Assembly: GCA_029851965.1 (NCBI GenBank)
Contig: JARKUW010000119.1
Span: 1 to 33,608, forward strand
Direction: 5' to 3'
Length of the DNA stretch: 33,608 bases
From: Bacteroidota bacterium
GTDB lineage: Bacteria > Bacteroidota > Bacteroidia > Sphingobacteriales > Sphingobacteriaceae
A program made the translations under genes and the position numbers. The notes below the pieces were generated by a model. It was given only the letters and a program-made list of their open reading frames with translations. It was not told where the DNA came from and did no database searches. Numbering within the stretch: the stretch's first letter is position 1; each line of letters opens with the position of its first letter. This document shows, one piece after another, positions 16,297 through 25,326 of this stretch.

Positions 16297-17127
16297 TTAT
16301 ATGATCTCTTTCCGGATGAGCCATTGCTCCATCTGCTGCTGCAGGATTAAAGCCTCTTCCCGCGCCCTTTCGGCGAAATCAGTTCCTTTTGATGCATATA
16401 TAATTCCCCTTGAAGAGTTGATCAGTAAACCGCAATCCGCGTTTAAACCAAAGGTACAGACGTCATCGAGGCTTCCACCCTGCGCACCTACACCAGGGAC
16501 AAGAAGAAAGCTGTCCGGCACCAGGCTTCTGATGTTCTGAAACTCCGCACCACGTGTCGCACCAACGACATACATCAGCTGATCACTGTTGTTCCAGCCT
16601 GCAGAAGTTTTCAGTACGCTTTCATAAAGTCTTTCAGATCCGACATCCTTCAGCTGGAAGTCCTTGTGCCCCGCATTCGATGTAAGGGCCAGAAGTATCA
16701 CCCATTTATCTTTATGCTGCAGAAAAGGGCTTACAGAATCCTCACCCATATAAGGCGCCACCGTAATGGAATCGAAGCTCATTCCTGATCTGTCTTTGTT
16801 GAAGAATGCTTCCGCGTACATATTGGATGTATTGCCGATATCCCCTCTTTTGGCGTCAGCAATGCTGAAAACATCCTTCGGAAAATATTTCCAGGTTTCC
16901 ACCAGTGTGTTCCAGCCAGAAACGCCGAGGCATTCGTAGAACGCGGTATTCGGCTTATAGGCAACACAAAGGTCTTTCGTGGCATCAATAATCTGCTTGT
17001 TAAATTCCAGTATCGGGTCTTCGTATTTAAGAAGGTGTTGCGGAATTTGCTCCATGACCGGATCGAGGCCTACACACAGGAAAGATTTCTTCGCTTTAAT
17101 TTGTTCGACTAACTGCGCTTTATTCAT
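16297..17127 (-). CDS. pyrF: Orotidine 5'-phosphate decarboxylase (PyrF, long subfamily)
   Basis: PyrF converts OMP to UMP in the last step of de novo pyrimidine synthesis. This 276-residue protein belongs to the longer subfamily (about 270-280 residues) found in Bacteroidota and Actinobacteria. Substrate contacts are in FLCVGLDP near the N-terminus and YKPNTAFYE (about residues 58-66). The catalytic Asp-Lys-Asp set is in [10 protein letters not shown] (D91, K93, D96). The phosphate loop region reads [11 protein letters not shown], and the end has [12 protein letters not shown]. The gene stands apart from other pyr genes, and its promoter would lie in the 268-base gap shared with divergent rho. 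Confidence 0.95.
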   Translation of the reverse strand: MNKAQLVEQIKAKKSFLCVGLDPVMEQIPQHLLKYEDPILEFNKQIIDATKDLCVAYKPNTAFYECLGVSGWNTLVETWKYFPKDVFSIADAKRGDIGNTSNMYAEAFFNKDRSGMSFDSITVAPYMGEDSVSPFLQHKDKWVILLALTSNAGHKDFQLKDVGSERLYESVLKTSAGWNNSDQLMYVVGATRGAEFQNIRSLVPDSFLLVPGVGAQGGSLDDVCTFGLNADCGLLINSSRGIIYASKGTDFAERAREEALILQQQMEQWLIRKEII

Positions 17128-17226
17128 TCAGATTGCTTTTGCGACAAATATCATAAATTTTCGAGAGGTACGCAGTGCAATGTTTTAAACAGGCATGTAA
17201 TTTGTTTATAACAATTTGTTGTTTTT

Positions 17227-17258
17227 CTTGGAGATTAAATAACTATTACATACAATTG
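17227..17258 (+). promoter_or_regulatory. Promoter candidate for rho
   Basis: CTTG (17227-17230), a 20-base spacer and TACAATTG (17251-17258) match the Bacteroidota TTTG / TAnnTTTG pattern with one mismatch in each box. This would leave a leader of about 130 bases before the rho ATG, long enough for leader-mediated autoregulation, which is known for rho in other bacteria. Confidence 0.4.
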
Positions 17259-17395
17259 CATCATAATTCTCTATATGTTCATCTGAACAATCGGAAAATC
17301 TCAAGAAAACTAAGTTTTATTTCGTATTCTAAATTGCATTAACTTGCTTTTATTCAATTGGAAAATCCCTTTAAAAATTTCTCTACAACCATATA

Positions 17396-19087
17396 ATGTT
17401 TAATAAAACAGAATTAAATGAAAAGCTGACGGCTGAACTGCGTGAGCTTGCCAAAGCCAATGGTATCTTAAATGTTGACGCACTAAGAAAAGCAGAATTA
17501 GTCGAAATCATATCCCAGATCAAAGCGCAGGAGGCAGAAAGTGCCGCAGTTCCTGTTGCCGATATCGCTGAAGCTAAAGCACCTAAAGCCAGGATCAGCA
17601 AAGCCAGCTCAACAGAAAAACCTGTAAGAAAACGTACACGTATCGCTGTAAAGGACGAGGCTGAAACAAATACGACATCAACCTTTAACCGGGCGGCAAT
17701 GTTCGACAATGAGTCGCCTGCGCCTGTTGAAGCAAGACAGGAACAACAGCCGGAAAAGCCAGAGAAAGAAGAACAACCAAAAAAACCGGAGCATGCAGCA
17801 GAGAAGGCAGAGCCACATAAAAAGGTGGAAAATCCTGCAATTCAACCCTCCCCTGCACCTGCAAACACTCCAGATCAGAAAAAACAGCGGCCAGCAAGAG
17901 AAGACAACCGGGCTAAAAACGGAAATACGAGCAACAGCAAACAAGCTGAAAACAGCTACTCGAACTTAGATTTCGACAACACGATTACCAATGAGGGCGT
18001 GCTGGAAATCATGCCGGATGGTTACGGCTTCCTGCGATCCGCAGATTACAACTACCTTTCTTCCCCTGACGATATATATGTATCTCAATCGCAGATTAAA
18101 CTTTTCGGCCTGAAGACCGGTGACACGGTAAAAGGAAGTATCCGACCACCAAAAGAAGGTGAGAAATACTTTCCGCTAGTCCGTGTAGAATCGATTAACG
18201 GCCGTTTACCGGCAGATGTGAGAGATCGGATTCCTTTCGATTACCTGACACCGCTTTTTCCTACAGAACGCCTGAATCTGTTTACAGAGACCAACAATTA
18301 CTCAACCCGTATCATTGACCTTTTTACCCCAATCGGTAAAGGACAGCGTGGATTGATCGTTGCACAACCGAAAACAGGTAAAACCAACCTTTTGAAAGAA
18401 GTTGCAAACGCCATTGCGAAAAACCACCCGGAAGTTTACCTGATCATTCTATTGATTGACGAGCGTCCGGAAGAGGTGACCGACATGGCGAGAAGCGTTC
18501 GGGCAGAGGTTATCGCGTCGACATTTGATGAACCTGCAGAACGCCATGTGAAGATTGCAAACATTGTACTTGAAAAAGCAAAGCGCCTTGTAGAATGCGG
18601 TCATGATGTGGTAATACTGCTGGATTCCATTACCCGTTTGGCAAGAGCATACAACACAACGGCGCCGGCATCAGGAAAGATCTTATCTGGTGGTGTTGAT
18701 GCCAATGCATTACATAAGCCGAAAAGATTCTTTGGTGCTGCACGGAACATAGAAAAAGGTGGTTCATTAACCATTCTGGCTACGGCATTGACCGATACAG
18801 GTTCTAAAATGGACGAGGTGATCTTTGAAGAATTTAAAGGTACCGGAAACATGGAGCTTCAACTGGATCGTAAATTATCCAACAAGCGTATCTTCCCAGC
18901 CATCGATATTACGGCTTCGAGTACCAGAAGAGATGATTTACTACATGACAGAGATACTTTGCAACGTGTTTGGATCTTGCGTAACCACCTTGCAGACATG
19001 AATGCTCAGGAGGCCATGGAATTTGTCCAGTCTCAGATCAGAAACACGAAGAGCAACGAAGAATTCCTGATCTCTATGAACAGCTAA
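17396..19087 (+). CDS. rho: Transcription termination factor Rho with long disordered insertion
   Basis: Rho is the hexameric RNA helicase that ends transcription of untranslated RNA. This 563-residue version has the N-terminal Rho_N helical domain (about residues 3-48). A low-complexity, Pro/Glu/Lys/Gln/Asn-rich stretch of roughly 140 residues follows (about 50-193), then the cold-shock-like RNA-binding domain ([15 protein letters not shown] onward) and the RecA-like motor. Motor motifs are [10 protein letters not shown] (Walker A), [29 protein letters not shown] and [10 protein letters not shown]. coli Rho (419 residues) lacks the insertion. In a gut Bacteroides such a region drives Rho phase separation and changes termination. 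pssA follows four bases after the stop, so they may be co-transcribed. Confidence 0.97.
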   Translation: MFNKTELNEKLTAELRELAKANGILNVDALRKAELVEIISQIKAQEAESAAVPVADIAEAKAPKARISKASSTEKPVRKRTRIAVKDEAETNTTSTFNRAAMFDNESPAPVEARQEQQPEKPEKEEQPKKPEHAAEKAEPHKKVENPAIQPSPAPANTPDQKKQRPAREDNRAKNGNTSNSKQAENSYSNLDFDNTITNEGVLEIMPDGYGFLRSADYNYLSSPDDIYVSQSQIKLFGLKTGDTVKGSIRPPKEGEKYFPLVRVESINGRLPADVRDRIPFDYLTPLFPTERLNLFTETNNYSTRIIDLFTPIGKGQRGLIVAQPKTGKTNLLKEVANAIAKNHPEVYLIILLIDERPEEVTDMARSVRAEVIASTFDEPAERHVKIANIVLEKAKRLVECGHDVVILLDSITRLARAYNTTAPASGKILSGGVDANALHKPKRFFGAARNIEKGGSLTILATALTDTGSKMDEVIFEEFKGTGNMELQLDRKLSNKRIFPAIDITASSTRRDDLLHDRDTLQRVWILRNHLADMNAQEAMEFVQSQIRNTKSNEEFLISMNS

Positions 19088-19091
19088 ATCC

Positions 19092-19772
19092 ATGAAGAGA
19101 CTGATCCCGAATGCATTAACTTGTGCCAATCTCCTTTCCGGATGCATTGGGATCGTTTTTGCATTTAAAGGGAGTTTAGACATCGCAGCTTACAGCGTTC
19201 TGATATCAGGCATATTCGACTTCTTTGACGGGTTTACGGCCCGCATACTGAATGTGAAGACGATGATCGGAAAAGAGCTGGACTCGCTTGCCGATATGGT
19301 AAGCTTTGGCTTTTTGCCGGGTGTAGTGATGTATAAACTTCTAGAACAAAGCGACTATTCCTCTCCCTATCTGCCGTTTATCGGGTTTTTGATGACGATA
19401 TTTTCCGCCTTGCGGCTGGCGAAATTCAACCTCGATACAAGGCAGACGGAAGATTTTATTGGGCTGAATACCCCGATGAACACCTTGTTTATCGTATCTC
19501 TCCCATTTATACAGAAAGACTATCCGGCAATAATCAACTCTACGATTTTGCTGATTGCCATAACGGTGTTGATGTGCTGGCTGCTGGTGTGTGAGATTAA
19601 GATTTTCTCGCTTAAATTTGGCTCCATAAAATGGATCCACAATAAAACTAAATTCGTTTTCCTTATTATATCAGCAGTGTTAATTGCTTTTCTTAAATTT
19701 GCCGCCATACCATTTGTTTTGGTATTGTACATTGCCTCTTCCATTATACATTTTAGAAGCAATCACGTTTAA
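19092..19772 (+). CDS. pssA: CDP-diacylglycerol-serine O-phosphatidyltransferase
   Basis: PssA joins CDP-diacylglycerol and serine to form phosphatidylserine, the precursor of phosphatidylethanolamine. The CDP-alcohol phosphotransferase signature is complete: D43-xx-D46-G47-xx-A50-R51-x8-G60-xxx-D64-xxx-D68, in DFFDGFTAR...GKELDSLAD. The 226-residue protein has about six to eight hydrophobic segments and fits the membrane-bound type II (Bacillus-like) enzyme. A PssA call over PgsA is based on overall length and the N-terminus IPNALTCANLLSGCIGI. The start is four bases after the rho stop. Confidence 0.92.
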   Translation: MKRLIPNALTCANLLSGCIGIVFAFKGSLDIAAYSVLISGIFDFFDGFTARILNVKTMIGKELDSLADMVSFGFLPGVVMYKLLEQSDYSSPYLPFIGFLMTIFSALRLAKFNLDTRQTEDFIGLNTPMNTLFIVSLPFIQKDYPAIINSTILLIAITVLMCWLLVCEIKIFSLKFGSIKWIHNKTKFVFLIISAVLIAFLKFAAIPFVLVLYIASSIIHFRSNHV

Positions 19773-19807
19773 GACGAAAAATAATTAGCCACCATAAAAA
19801 CATATAG

Positions 19808-20059
19808 ATGAGATTTATTGCAGAAATAGACGTAATGCCAAAAAAAGAAATCCTTGACCCTCAAGGTAAGGCGGTGACCGGAAGTATGAAAAATATTGGG
19901 TTACCTGAAGTTACGAACGTACGGGTTGGGAAACACATTACGCTTGAAGTAGTTGCAGATAGCAGAGAACAGGCTGAAGAGAAAGTGGACGCCGCATGCA
20001 AGAAATTGCTCGCGAACCTGATCATGGAAAGTTATGAATTCGAAATAGCAGCTATTTAA
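19808..20059 (+). CDS. purS: Phosphoribosylformylglycinamidine synthase subunit PurS
   Basis: PurS is the small subunit that bridges PurL and PurQ in the fourth step of purine synthesis in organisms with split enzymes. The 83-residue protein fits the family: FIAEIDVMPKKEILDPQGKAV is the conserved first strand and loop, followed by GLPEVTNVRVGKHITLEV and a final CKKLLANLIMESYEFEI. purQ and purL are not in the window. Its stop overlaps the convergent HPt gene stop on a shared TTAA. Confidence 0.93.
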   Translation: MRFIAEIDVMPKKEILDPQGKAVTGSMKNIGLPEVTNVRVGKHITLEVVADSREQAEEKVDAACKKLLANLIMESYEFEIAAI

Positions 20060-20433
20060 AGCTGCTTTTCCAATTCTATTTTGGTAGCGTCAAGCTGCTT
20101 GTTTAGGATTAACAAAAAACGGTTAAGTTCTGCTACAGCTTGTGGCAGTTCTTCAATATTTTTAAGTTCACGTGCATTTTGCTCGATCATTTGCATGTGA
20201 TTTTTGACATCATCTCTCCCCACGTAAGCAAAAGTAGGTTTTATCTTGTGGGCGCTGCTCGATACTTTTTGCCAGTTTTCTTCTTCCAGGGCCTGCTCCA
20301 ACTCAGCGACATACAATGGCGTCTGTTGCTTGAACATATCGAGCATTTCAATCATGAACTCAACACTATCGCCCGACATTTCTCTTAAATAAGACAAATC
20401 CAGTGGCATGCCATTTTTTTCCTCATCGATCAT
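20056..20433 (-). CDS. HPt-domain phosphotransfer protein
   Basis: This 125-residue, all-helical, acidic protein has a histidine phosphotransfer domain. The phosphoacceptor is H62 in SSSAHKIKPTFAYVG, matching the AHxLK-x3-G pattern. The first helix region reads LDLSYLREMSGDSVEFMIEMLDMF, which is common in HPt domains of Bacteroidota. There is no kinase or receiver attached, so it would shuttle phosphate between a hybrid kinase and a receiver elsewhere. It starts nine bases after folK and is probably co-transcribed with it. Its gene end overlaps purS by four bases on the other strand. Confidence 0.88.
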   Translation of the reverse strand: MIDEEKNGMPLDLSYLREMSGDSVEFMIEMLDMFKQQTPLYVAELEQALEEENWQKVSSSAHKIKPTFAYVGRDDVKNHMQMIEQNARELKNIEELPQAVAELNRFLLILNKQLDATKIELEKQL

Positions 20434-20442
20434 TCTACAAAA

Positions 20443-20949
20443 TTAGAAATTATATCTTTTTACTGCCGATTTATCGGTTAAACTTTCAAACAATTCTTTG
20501 ATGCTTCGGTTCAATACCGGGTGGATGAACTCCGGCGCGATTTCACAGAGTGGCTCCAGTACAAATTTCCGATTCTGCATTTCCGGATGTGGAATGCGTA
20601 GCCGATCCTCGATCCGGATAACATCTGCATTGTAAAAGATGATGTCTATATCGATTATTCTGGATCCCCATCGCTCCAGGCGCACCCTACCGAGTTGCTC
20701 CTCGATCGACAGCGCTTTTTCCAGCATCTGTATTGCAGAAAGTCCTGTGCTTATTTTCAAAGCCAGGTTTAAAAAGCCTGGCTGGTTGGTATTGCCCCAG
20801 GGCTCTGTTTCATAAACCGAGGATTGCGCGTCAATAAAGCCAATCTGTTCCGAGATGTGTTGTATCGCCTGCCGGATTACCGCTTCGCGATCCCCTAAAT
20901 TACTTCCAAGTAACAAATAGGCCGTGTTACGATCCAATTCTATATCCAT
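20443..20949 (-). CDS. folK: 2-amino-4-hydroxy-6-hydroxymethyldihydropteridine pyrophosphokinase
   Basis: FolK (HPPK) transfers pyrophosphate from ATP to 6-hydroxymethyl-7,8-dihydropterin in folate synthesis. The 168-residue protein shows the expected AYLLLGSNLGDRE at the start, SSVYETEPWG, and the HPPK signature RWGSRIIDIDIIFY that holds the two metal-binding aspartates. RIPHPEMQNRKFVLEPL completes the fold. The gene is divergent from sppA across 49 bases and is followed by the HPt gene. Confidence 0.95.
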   Translation of the reverse strand: MDIELDRNTAYLLLGSNLGDREAVIRQAIQHISEQIGFIDAQSSVYETEPWGNTNQPGFLNLALKISTGLSAIQMLEKALSIEEQLGRVRLERWGSRIIDIDIIFYNADVIRIEDRLRIPHPEMQNRKFVLEPLCEIAPEFIHPVLNRSIKELFESLTDKSAVKRYNF

Positions 20950-20998
20950 GCGGCGTGCTAAAATTCATATATTTACAAATTAAAGGTTAAACACACAG

Positions 20999-22768
20999 AT
21001 GAGAGAATTTTTTAAGTATGTTTTTGCCACTGTTGTGGGCTTCGTGATATCTATTGTCTTCTTATTTATTTTCTGCCTGATCATCATCGCGGGAATTGTA
21101 TCCTCCCTGGGCGACGATAAAAAAGTGGAAATCACCAACAATTCCGTGTTGTACTTAAACCTGGATCAAGCCATCCTGGAACGGACACCGATTAAAAGAT
21201 TTGGAAACCTTCCCATCATTGGATCAATTGCGGATAAGGCCATTGGCTTCAATGATGTTATCAAGTCACTGAAGAAAGCGAAAACGGATGACCGTATAAA
21301 ATGCGTGTACATCAATGTTTCTGCACCCGTAGCGGGAAAGGCGACATTGAAAGAGATACGGGATGCACTGATCGACTTTAAAAAGAGCAATAAACAGATA
21401 ATTGCCTATAGTGAAGTGTACAACCAGAATGCCTATTACCTGGCATCCGTCGCCAGTAAAGTGTATATGAATCCGGAAGGTTCCCTTGAATTTAAAGGCT
21501 TTGATTCGCAGCTGATGTTTTTTAAAGGGGCCCTGGAGAAGCTGGGTGTTGAAGCACAGATCATTCGTGTAGGTAATTATAAGAGTGCAGTGGAGCCCTT
21601 TATTAATGATAAGATGAGCGACTACAACCGCCAGCAGGTTACGGCATATGTAGGTGGTTTGTATAACGTATTCCTTGAGGGCATTGCCTCCTCCAGAAAA
21701 ATCTCCAGAGACAGCTTGTATGCCTATGCAGATAGCTACAGGATACAACGCGCGGAGGATGCGGTGAAATACAAACTGGTTGATGGCTTAAGATACAAGG
21801 ACGAGCTGATTGCTGAACTGAAATCACTAACGGGAAACCCGAAAGCAAAGAAATTAAATACGATAACCATCAATGATTATGCGGAGGACGTTTCTACGGA
21901 GAATGCTGGTGCGGACGACAAGATAGCCGTCATTTATGCAAACGGGGATATCGTTGGCGGTGAAGGCTCGGATGAATCCATTGGGTCGGAGAAGATTTCC
22001 CGAGAGATCAGAAAAGCAAGACAGGACAGCAGCGTTAAGGCCATCGTTCTACGTGTAAATTCCGGCGGTGGAAGTGCACTTGCATCCGATGTGATGTGGA
22101 GAGAAATTGTGTTAAGCAAGAAAGTGAAGCCTGTTATCGCTTCATTCGGGGACGTTGCCGCCTCCGGGGGTTACTATATTGCATGTGCTGCAGATTCTAT
22201 ATTTGTGCAGCCGAATACCATTACTGGTTCAATAGGCGTGTTTGGTATTATTCCGAATTTCCAGAACTTACTAAATAACAAGCTCGGCATTACGTTCGAC
22301 GGGGTGAAAACGGGTAAATATGCAGATATCATGAGTACCACCCGCCCATTGACACCGGCTGAGCGTTTGATCATTCAACGGGATGTGAACCATGTCTATG
22401 ACACCTTTATCTCCAGGGTGGCCGACGGGCGTAAAAGAAGCAGCGAGTATGTGAATTCAATTGCCGGAGGCCACGTATGGGTGGGTACGGACGCGGTAAG
22501 GATCGGCCTTGCGGACCGTTTGGGCAATTTCCAGGATGCCATAGCAGCTGCAGGAAAAAAGGCTAAACTTAAGAAATACCGGGTTGTGGAATATCCCGCG
22601 AAAGCGGACCCGCTTAATAACTTCCTGTCTGACAGCAAGGATAATGTACGTACCTACTTTGCCAAACAGGAACTCGGCGACAACTATCTGATCTATGAAC
22701 AGATGAAAAAAGCGATCAAGAACTCCGGAATGCAGGCGAGGCTTCCCTACGAAATCCAGGTACATTAA
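20999..22768 (+). CDS. sppA: Signal peptide peptidase SppA (67-kDa type)
   Basis: SppA is an inner-membrane serine protease that degrades cleaved signal peptides. The 589-residue protein has one N-terminal membrane helix (about residues 8-35) and two tandem S49 domains, as in E. coli SppA. The general-base lysine is K195 in VGNYKSAVEPF in the first domain, and the nucleophile is S389 in GDVAASGGYY in the second. The second domain also shows VLRVNSGGGSALASD and ITGSIGVFG. The convergent lipoprotein gene ends one base beyond its stop. Confidence 0.95.
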   Translation: MREFFKYVFATVVGFVISIVFLFIFCLIIIAGIVSSLGDDKKVEITNNSVLYLNLDQAILERTPIKRFGNLPIIGSIADKAIGFNDVIKSLKKAKTDDRIKCVYINVSAPVAGKATLKEIRDALIDFKKSNKQIIAYSEVYNQNAYYLASVASKVYMNPEGSLEFKGFDSQLMFFKGALEKLGVEAQIIRVGNYKSAVEPFINDKMSDYNRQQVTAYVGGLYNVFLEGIASSRKISRDSLYAYADSYRIQRAEDAVKYKLVDGLRYKDELIAELKSLTGNPKAKKLNTITINDYAEDVSTENAGADDKIAVIYANGDIVGGEGSDESIGSEKISREIRKARQDSSVKAIVLRVNSGGGSALASDVMWREIVLSKKVKPVIASFGDVAASGGYYIACAADSIFVQPNTITGSIGVFGIIPNFQNLLNNKLGITFDGVKTGKYADIMSTTRPLTPAERLIIQRDVNHVYDTFISRVADGRKRSSEYVNSIAGGHVWVGTDAVRIGLADRLGNFQDAIAAAGKKAKLKKYRVVEYPAKADPLNNFLSDSKDNVRTYFAKQELGDNYLIYEQMKKAIKNSGMQARLPYEIQVH

Positions 22769-22769
22769 A

Positions 22770-23393
22770 CTACAGCCTTCTCCAGCCGGGATAAATGGTC
22801 AGGTAGGTATTGCTGACACTTTTGTTGGGGAAGTGAACGTATACTGCGGTGCTGACCTGCCTTCCTGCCCTATTTCTAATGTCAAAAGCGATTCCTTTGG
22901 AGATATCATCGTATACTTCAAGCGTATCGTGTTCAGAATCGTTGACGTACCGGGCCACTGCTTTCAGCGATGGGAATTGCTTTTTGATGCTATCCAGAGG
23001 CATTCCCGTTTTTAATCCGTTTGCCGTTTCGTATACTGGCGCTGTAGCTAATATCTCTTTGGCAGATTTACCCATCATGGTGCTGTCTTTGTAAGATGAA
23101 AAAACAGCGACTTGATCTTTGGACCCGCTTCCGGTTGCTTCTGACAACCAGATACTCCAGGCCTTTCCCATAGCAGCATCCCCTGCATCTGCCTTGCCCA
23201 TGATGTGAAAAACACTATCCATGTCCTGGTTCAGGTATAATTTACCAATAGACTTTCCTGGGATTATGAGGTTACTGGAATCTACTGTTGTTAGTTCTTG
23301 CTGAGGCTCAGCTTTGGACTGCGTTTCTTTATCCGCTGGTGTACAGGCTGCAATGCTGGCGGCGACGAAAGTTGAAAGAAGAATCTTTTTCAT
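22770..23393 (-). CDS. Lipoprotein of unknown function
   Basis: I do not recognise the family. The 207-residue protein has a lipoprotein signal (MKKILLSTFVAASIAAC; lipobox SIAAC with C17) followed by a short disordered Lys/Glu/Gln stretch. The body contains two similar half-motifs: LIIPGKSIGKLYLNQDMDSVFHIMGK, and later GLKTGMPLDSIKKQFP. Both have the pattern Gly-x-x-(L/I/M)-x-x-x-x-x-(D)-S-(V/I), which is common in small beta-rich periplasmic proteins with a repeated SmpA/BamE-like hairpin. That resemblance is weak. It is convergent with sppA and divergent from the PolX gene. Confidence 0.75.
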   Translation of the reverse strand: MKKILLSTFVAASIAACTPADKETQSKAEPQQELTTVDSSNLIIPGKSIGKLYLNQDMDSVFHIMGKADAGDAAMGKAWSIWLSEATGSGSKDQVAVFSSYKDSTMMGKSAKEILATAPVYETANGLKTGMPLDSIKKQFPSLKAVARYVNDSEHDTLEVYDDISKGIAFDIRNRAGRQVSTAVYVHFPNKSVSNTYLTIYPGWRRL

Positions 23394-23467
23394 GCCTACA
23401 TGGCAGAGAAAACTATGCCAGTATATGGTTTATAAATCCTGATTCCTTTTCTTTAATTTAGCAGACT

Positions 23468-25159
23468 ATGGAAAATAAGACCATTGCCCGCAGCCTCCGC
23501 CTGCTTTCCCAGTTGATGGAGTTGCATAATGAGAACCCCTTTAAGATTAAATCTATTGCCAACGCCGCTTTAAAGGTTGATAAACTGCCTTTCCCCGTGG
23601 CAGGTAAAACACTGGGAGAGCTGGAGAAAATAGACGGGCTTGGCAAGAGTATATCTACTAAAGTTCATGAATTGATGGAGACGGGTGTCTTGTCTGACCT
23701 GGAGAATATCAAGGCGAACACACCAGAGGGGATTGTAGAGATGCTTGGCATCAAGGGCATTGGCCCCCGGAAAATCGCCGTGATCTGGAAGGACCTCGAG
23801 ATCGAAAACATTGGTGAGCTTTATTATGCTTGCAATGAAAACAGGCTGATTGAGGCGAAAGGCTTTGGATTAAAGACTCAGGACGAAATTAAGAAGATCA
23901 TTGAATTTAAGATGGCTGGCCATGGCAAGTTTCTGTATGCCCAGGCAGAGCATCTGGTTGAAACTTTGTCTGCCGACCTGCTGGTGTGGTTAAGCAACAT
24001 CGAAGATGCCGCTTTTCTGCAGGTCGCGGGAGGTTACCGGCGACGTTGTGAGATCATCGATAACATTGACCTGGTTGTTGGGTCCGCCAATCCGGAGGTT
24101 GTTGTGCAGGAAATCAATAGCTACAGTCCGCTGAAGTTCGAACGTCATACAGACCATGTATTTATAGCTGAGAGCGAGCTGGGCCTGAAAATTCACTTAC
24201 ACATCTTTGTAAAGGAAGACTTTTTCATCAATCTGTTTAAGCTTACCGGCAATGAGGCCCATGTGGAAGCGGTATTGAAGCTTGCGGGCACAGGTTCCTT
24301 TTCGGATGAGCATGACATTTATAAACACGCCGGACTGGCTTACGTGGCACCTGAGCTTAGGGAAGGTTTTGATGAAATTGAGCTGGCAAAGGCGGGTAAG
24401 TTACCTGTGCTGATCGGGTACCAGGATCTGAAGGGCAGTCTGCACAACCACTCTACCTGGAGCGACGGGGTTCATACCCTGGAACAAATGGCTTTGTACT
24501 GCAAGGAAGAACTGAACATGGCCTATTTTGGCATTTGCGATCACTCGAAATCTGCATTCTATGCAAAGGGCTTGTACGAGGACAGGGTCGCTGCGCAGCA
24601 TCGGGAAATCGATATGCTCAATGAGAAACTTGCACCCTTCAGGATATTTAAGGGCATTGAGAGTGATATTCTGAATGATGGGTCCTTAGACTACAGTGAT
24701 GAGGTGCTAAGGACATTTGATTTTGTAGTCGCATCCGTGCACAGCAATTTGAGAATGACGGAGGAAAAAGCTACGGCAAGGTTAATTAAGGCGATCGAGA
24801 ACCCATTTACAACGATACTTGGGCATCCCACCGGGAGATTGCTTCTCAGCCGGAAGGGTTATCCGGTGGATTTCGAAAAAGTCATCGATGCCTGTGCCGC
24901 CAACAAGGTTGTCATTGAGATCAATGCAAATCCACTGCGCCTGGACCTGGATTGGAGATGGCATCGATATGCACTGGAAAAGGGGGTACTGTTGTCGATC
25001 AATCCTGATGCACACCGGATGGAAGGTTTTAAAGACATGCATTACGGCGTATTTGCAGGAAGAAAGGGCGGCCTTACTGCAGCTCGATGTTTAAATGCAT
25101 TTTCACTGGAGGAGATCTCCGAGTATTTCAACTCCGTTAAGCCAGATCAGTCTGTTTGA
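23468..25159 (+). CDS. PolX-like protein: degenerate DNA polymerase X domain plus intact PHP nuclease domain
   Basis: The 563-residue protein has the layout and length of bacterial PolX. It has an N-terminal helix-hairpin-helix 8-kDa domain (about residues 1-85), a second HhH (GIKGIGPRKIAVIW), a polymerase nucleotidyltransferase domain (about 160-315) and a C-terminal PHP domain (about 335-555). The polymerase site looks broken. The usual RR...GDID motif reads RRRCEIIDNID, so the first catalytic Asp is N199 (the second, D201, is kept). The third Asp, usually in a DLR strand, is H243 in KIHLHIF. The PHP metal ligands look complete: LHNHSTWSDG, CDHSK, GIESDIL, SVHSNL, GHPTGR and NPDAHR. A 3'-5' exonuclease or AP-endonuclease role without polymerisation is inferred. 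Confidence 0.9.
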   Translation: MENKTIARSLRLLSQLMELHNENPFKIKSIANAALKVDKLPFPVAGKTLGELEKIDGLGKSISTKVHELMETGVLSDLENIKANTPEGIVEMLGIKGIGPRKIAVIWKDLEIENIGELYYACNENRLIEAKGFGLKTQDEIKKIIEFKMAGHGKFLYAQAEHLVETLSADLLVWLSNIEDAAFLQVAGGYRRRCEIIDNIDLVVGSANPEVVVQEINSYSPLKFERHTDHVFIAESELGLKIHLHIFVKEDFFINLFKLTGNEAHVEAVLKLAGTGSFSDEHDIYKHAGLAYVAPELREGFDEIELAKAGKLPVLIGYQDLKGSLHNHSTWSDGVHTLEQMALYCKEELNMAYFGICDHSKSAFYAKGLYEDRVAAQHREIDMLNEKLAPFRIFKGIESDILNDGSLDYSDEVLRTFDFVVASVHSNLRMTEEKATARLIKAIENPFTTILGHPTGRLLLSRKGYPVDFEKVIDACAANKVVIEINANPLRLDLDWRWHRYALEKGVLLSINPDAHRMEGFKDMHYGVFAGRKGGLTAARCLNAFSLEEISEYFNSVKPDQSV

Positions 25160-25301
25160 TCCAAACGTTGGTTTCAATACCCGTGTTTAGCTCTATGCGG
25201 TGCAATCGTTGGCTACTGCTTCATCAATGTAAGGGGCTAAATGGCTGCGCGCTTAGTTGCAGTAAAGAACATAAGCTGATCTATATAAATGCCTTTATAA
25301 C

Positions 25302-25309
25302 TATATTTG
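25302..25309 (+). promoter_or_regulatory. Perfect -7 box ahead of the heptose cluster
   Basis: TATATTTG fits TAnnTTTG exactly, 17 bases before the rfaE1 ATG, so the leader would be only about 10 bases. No TTTG lies at the expected -33 distance. The rest of the 167-base gap after the PolX gene shows nothing else clear. Confidence 0.4.
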
Positions 25310-25326
25310 ACCATTAACAAATCAGA

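Noticed and set aside
23468-25159. Calling the PolX gene a normal DNA polymerase
   Set aside because: Two of three catalytic Asp positions are substituted, so polymerase activity is not supported by the sequence.
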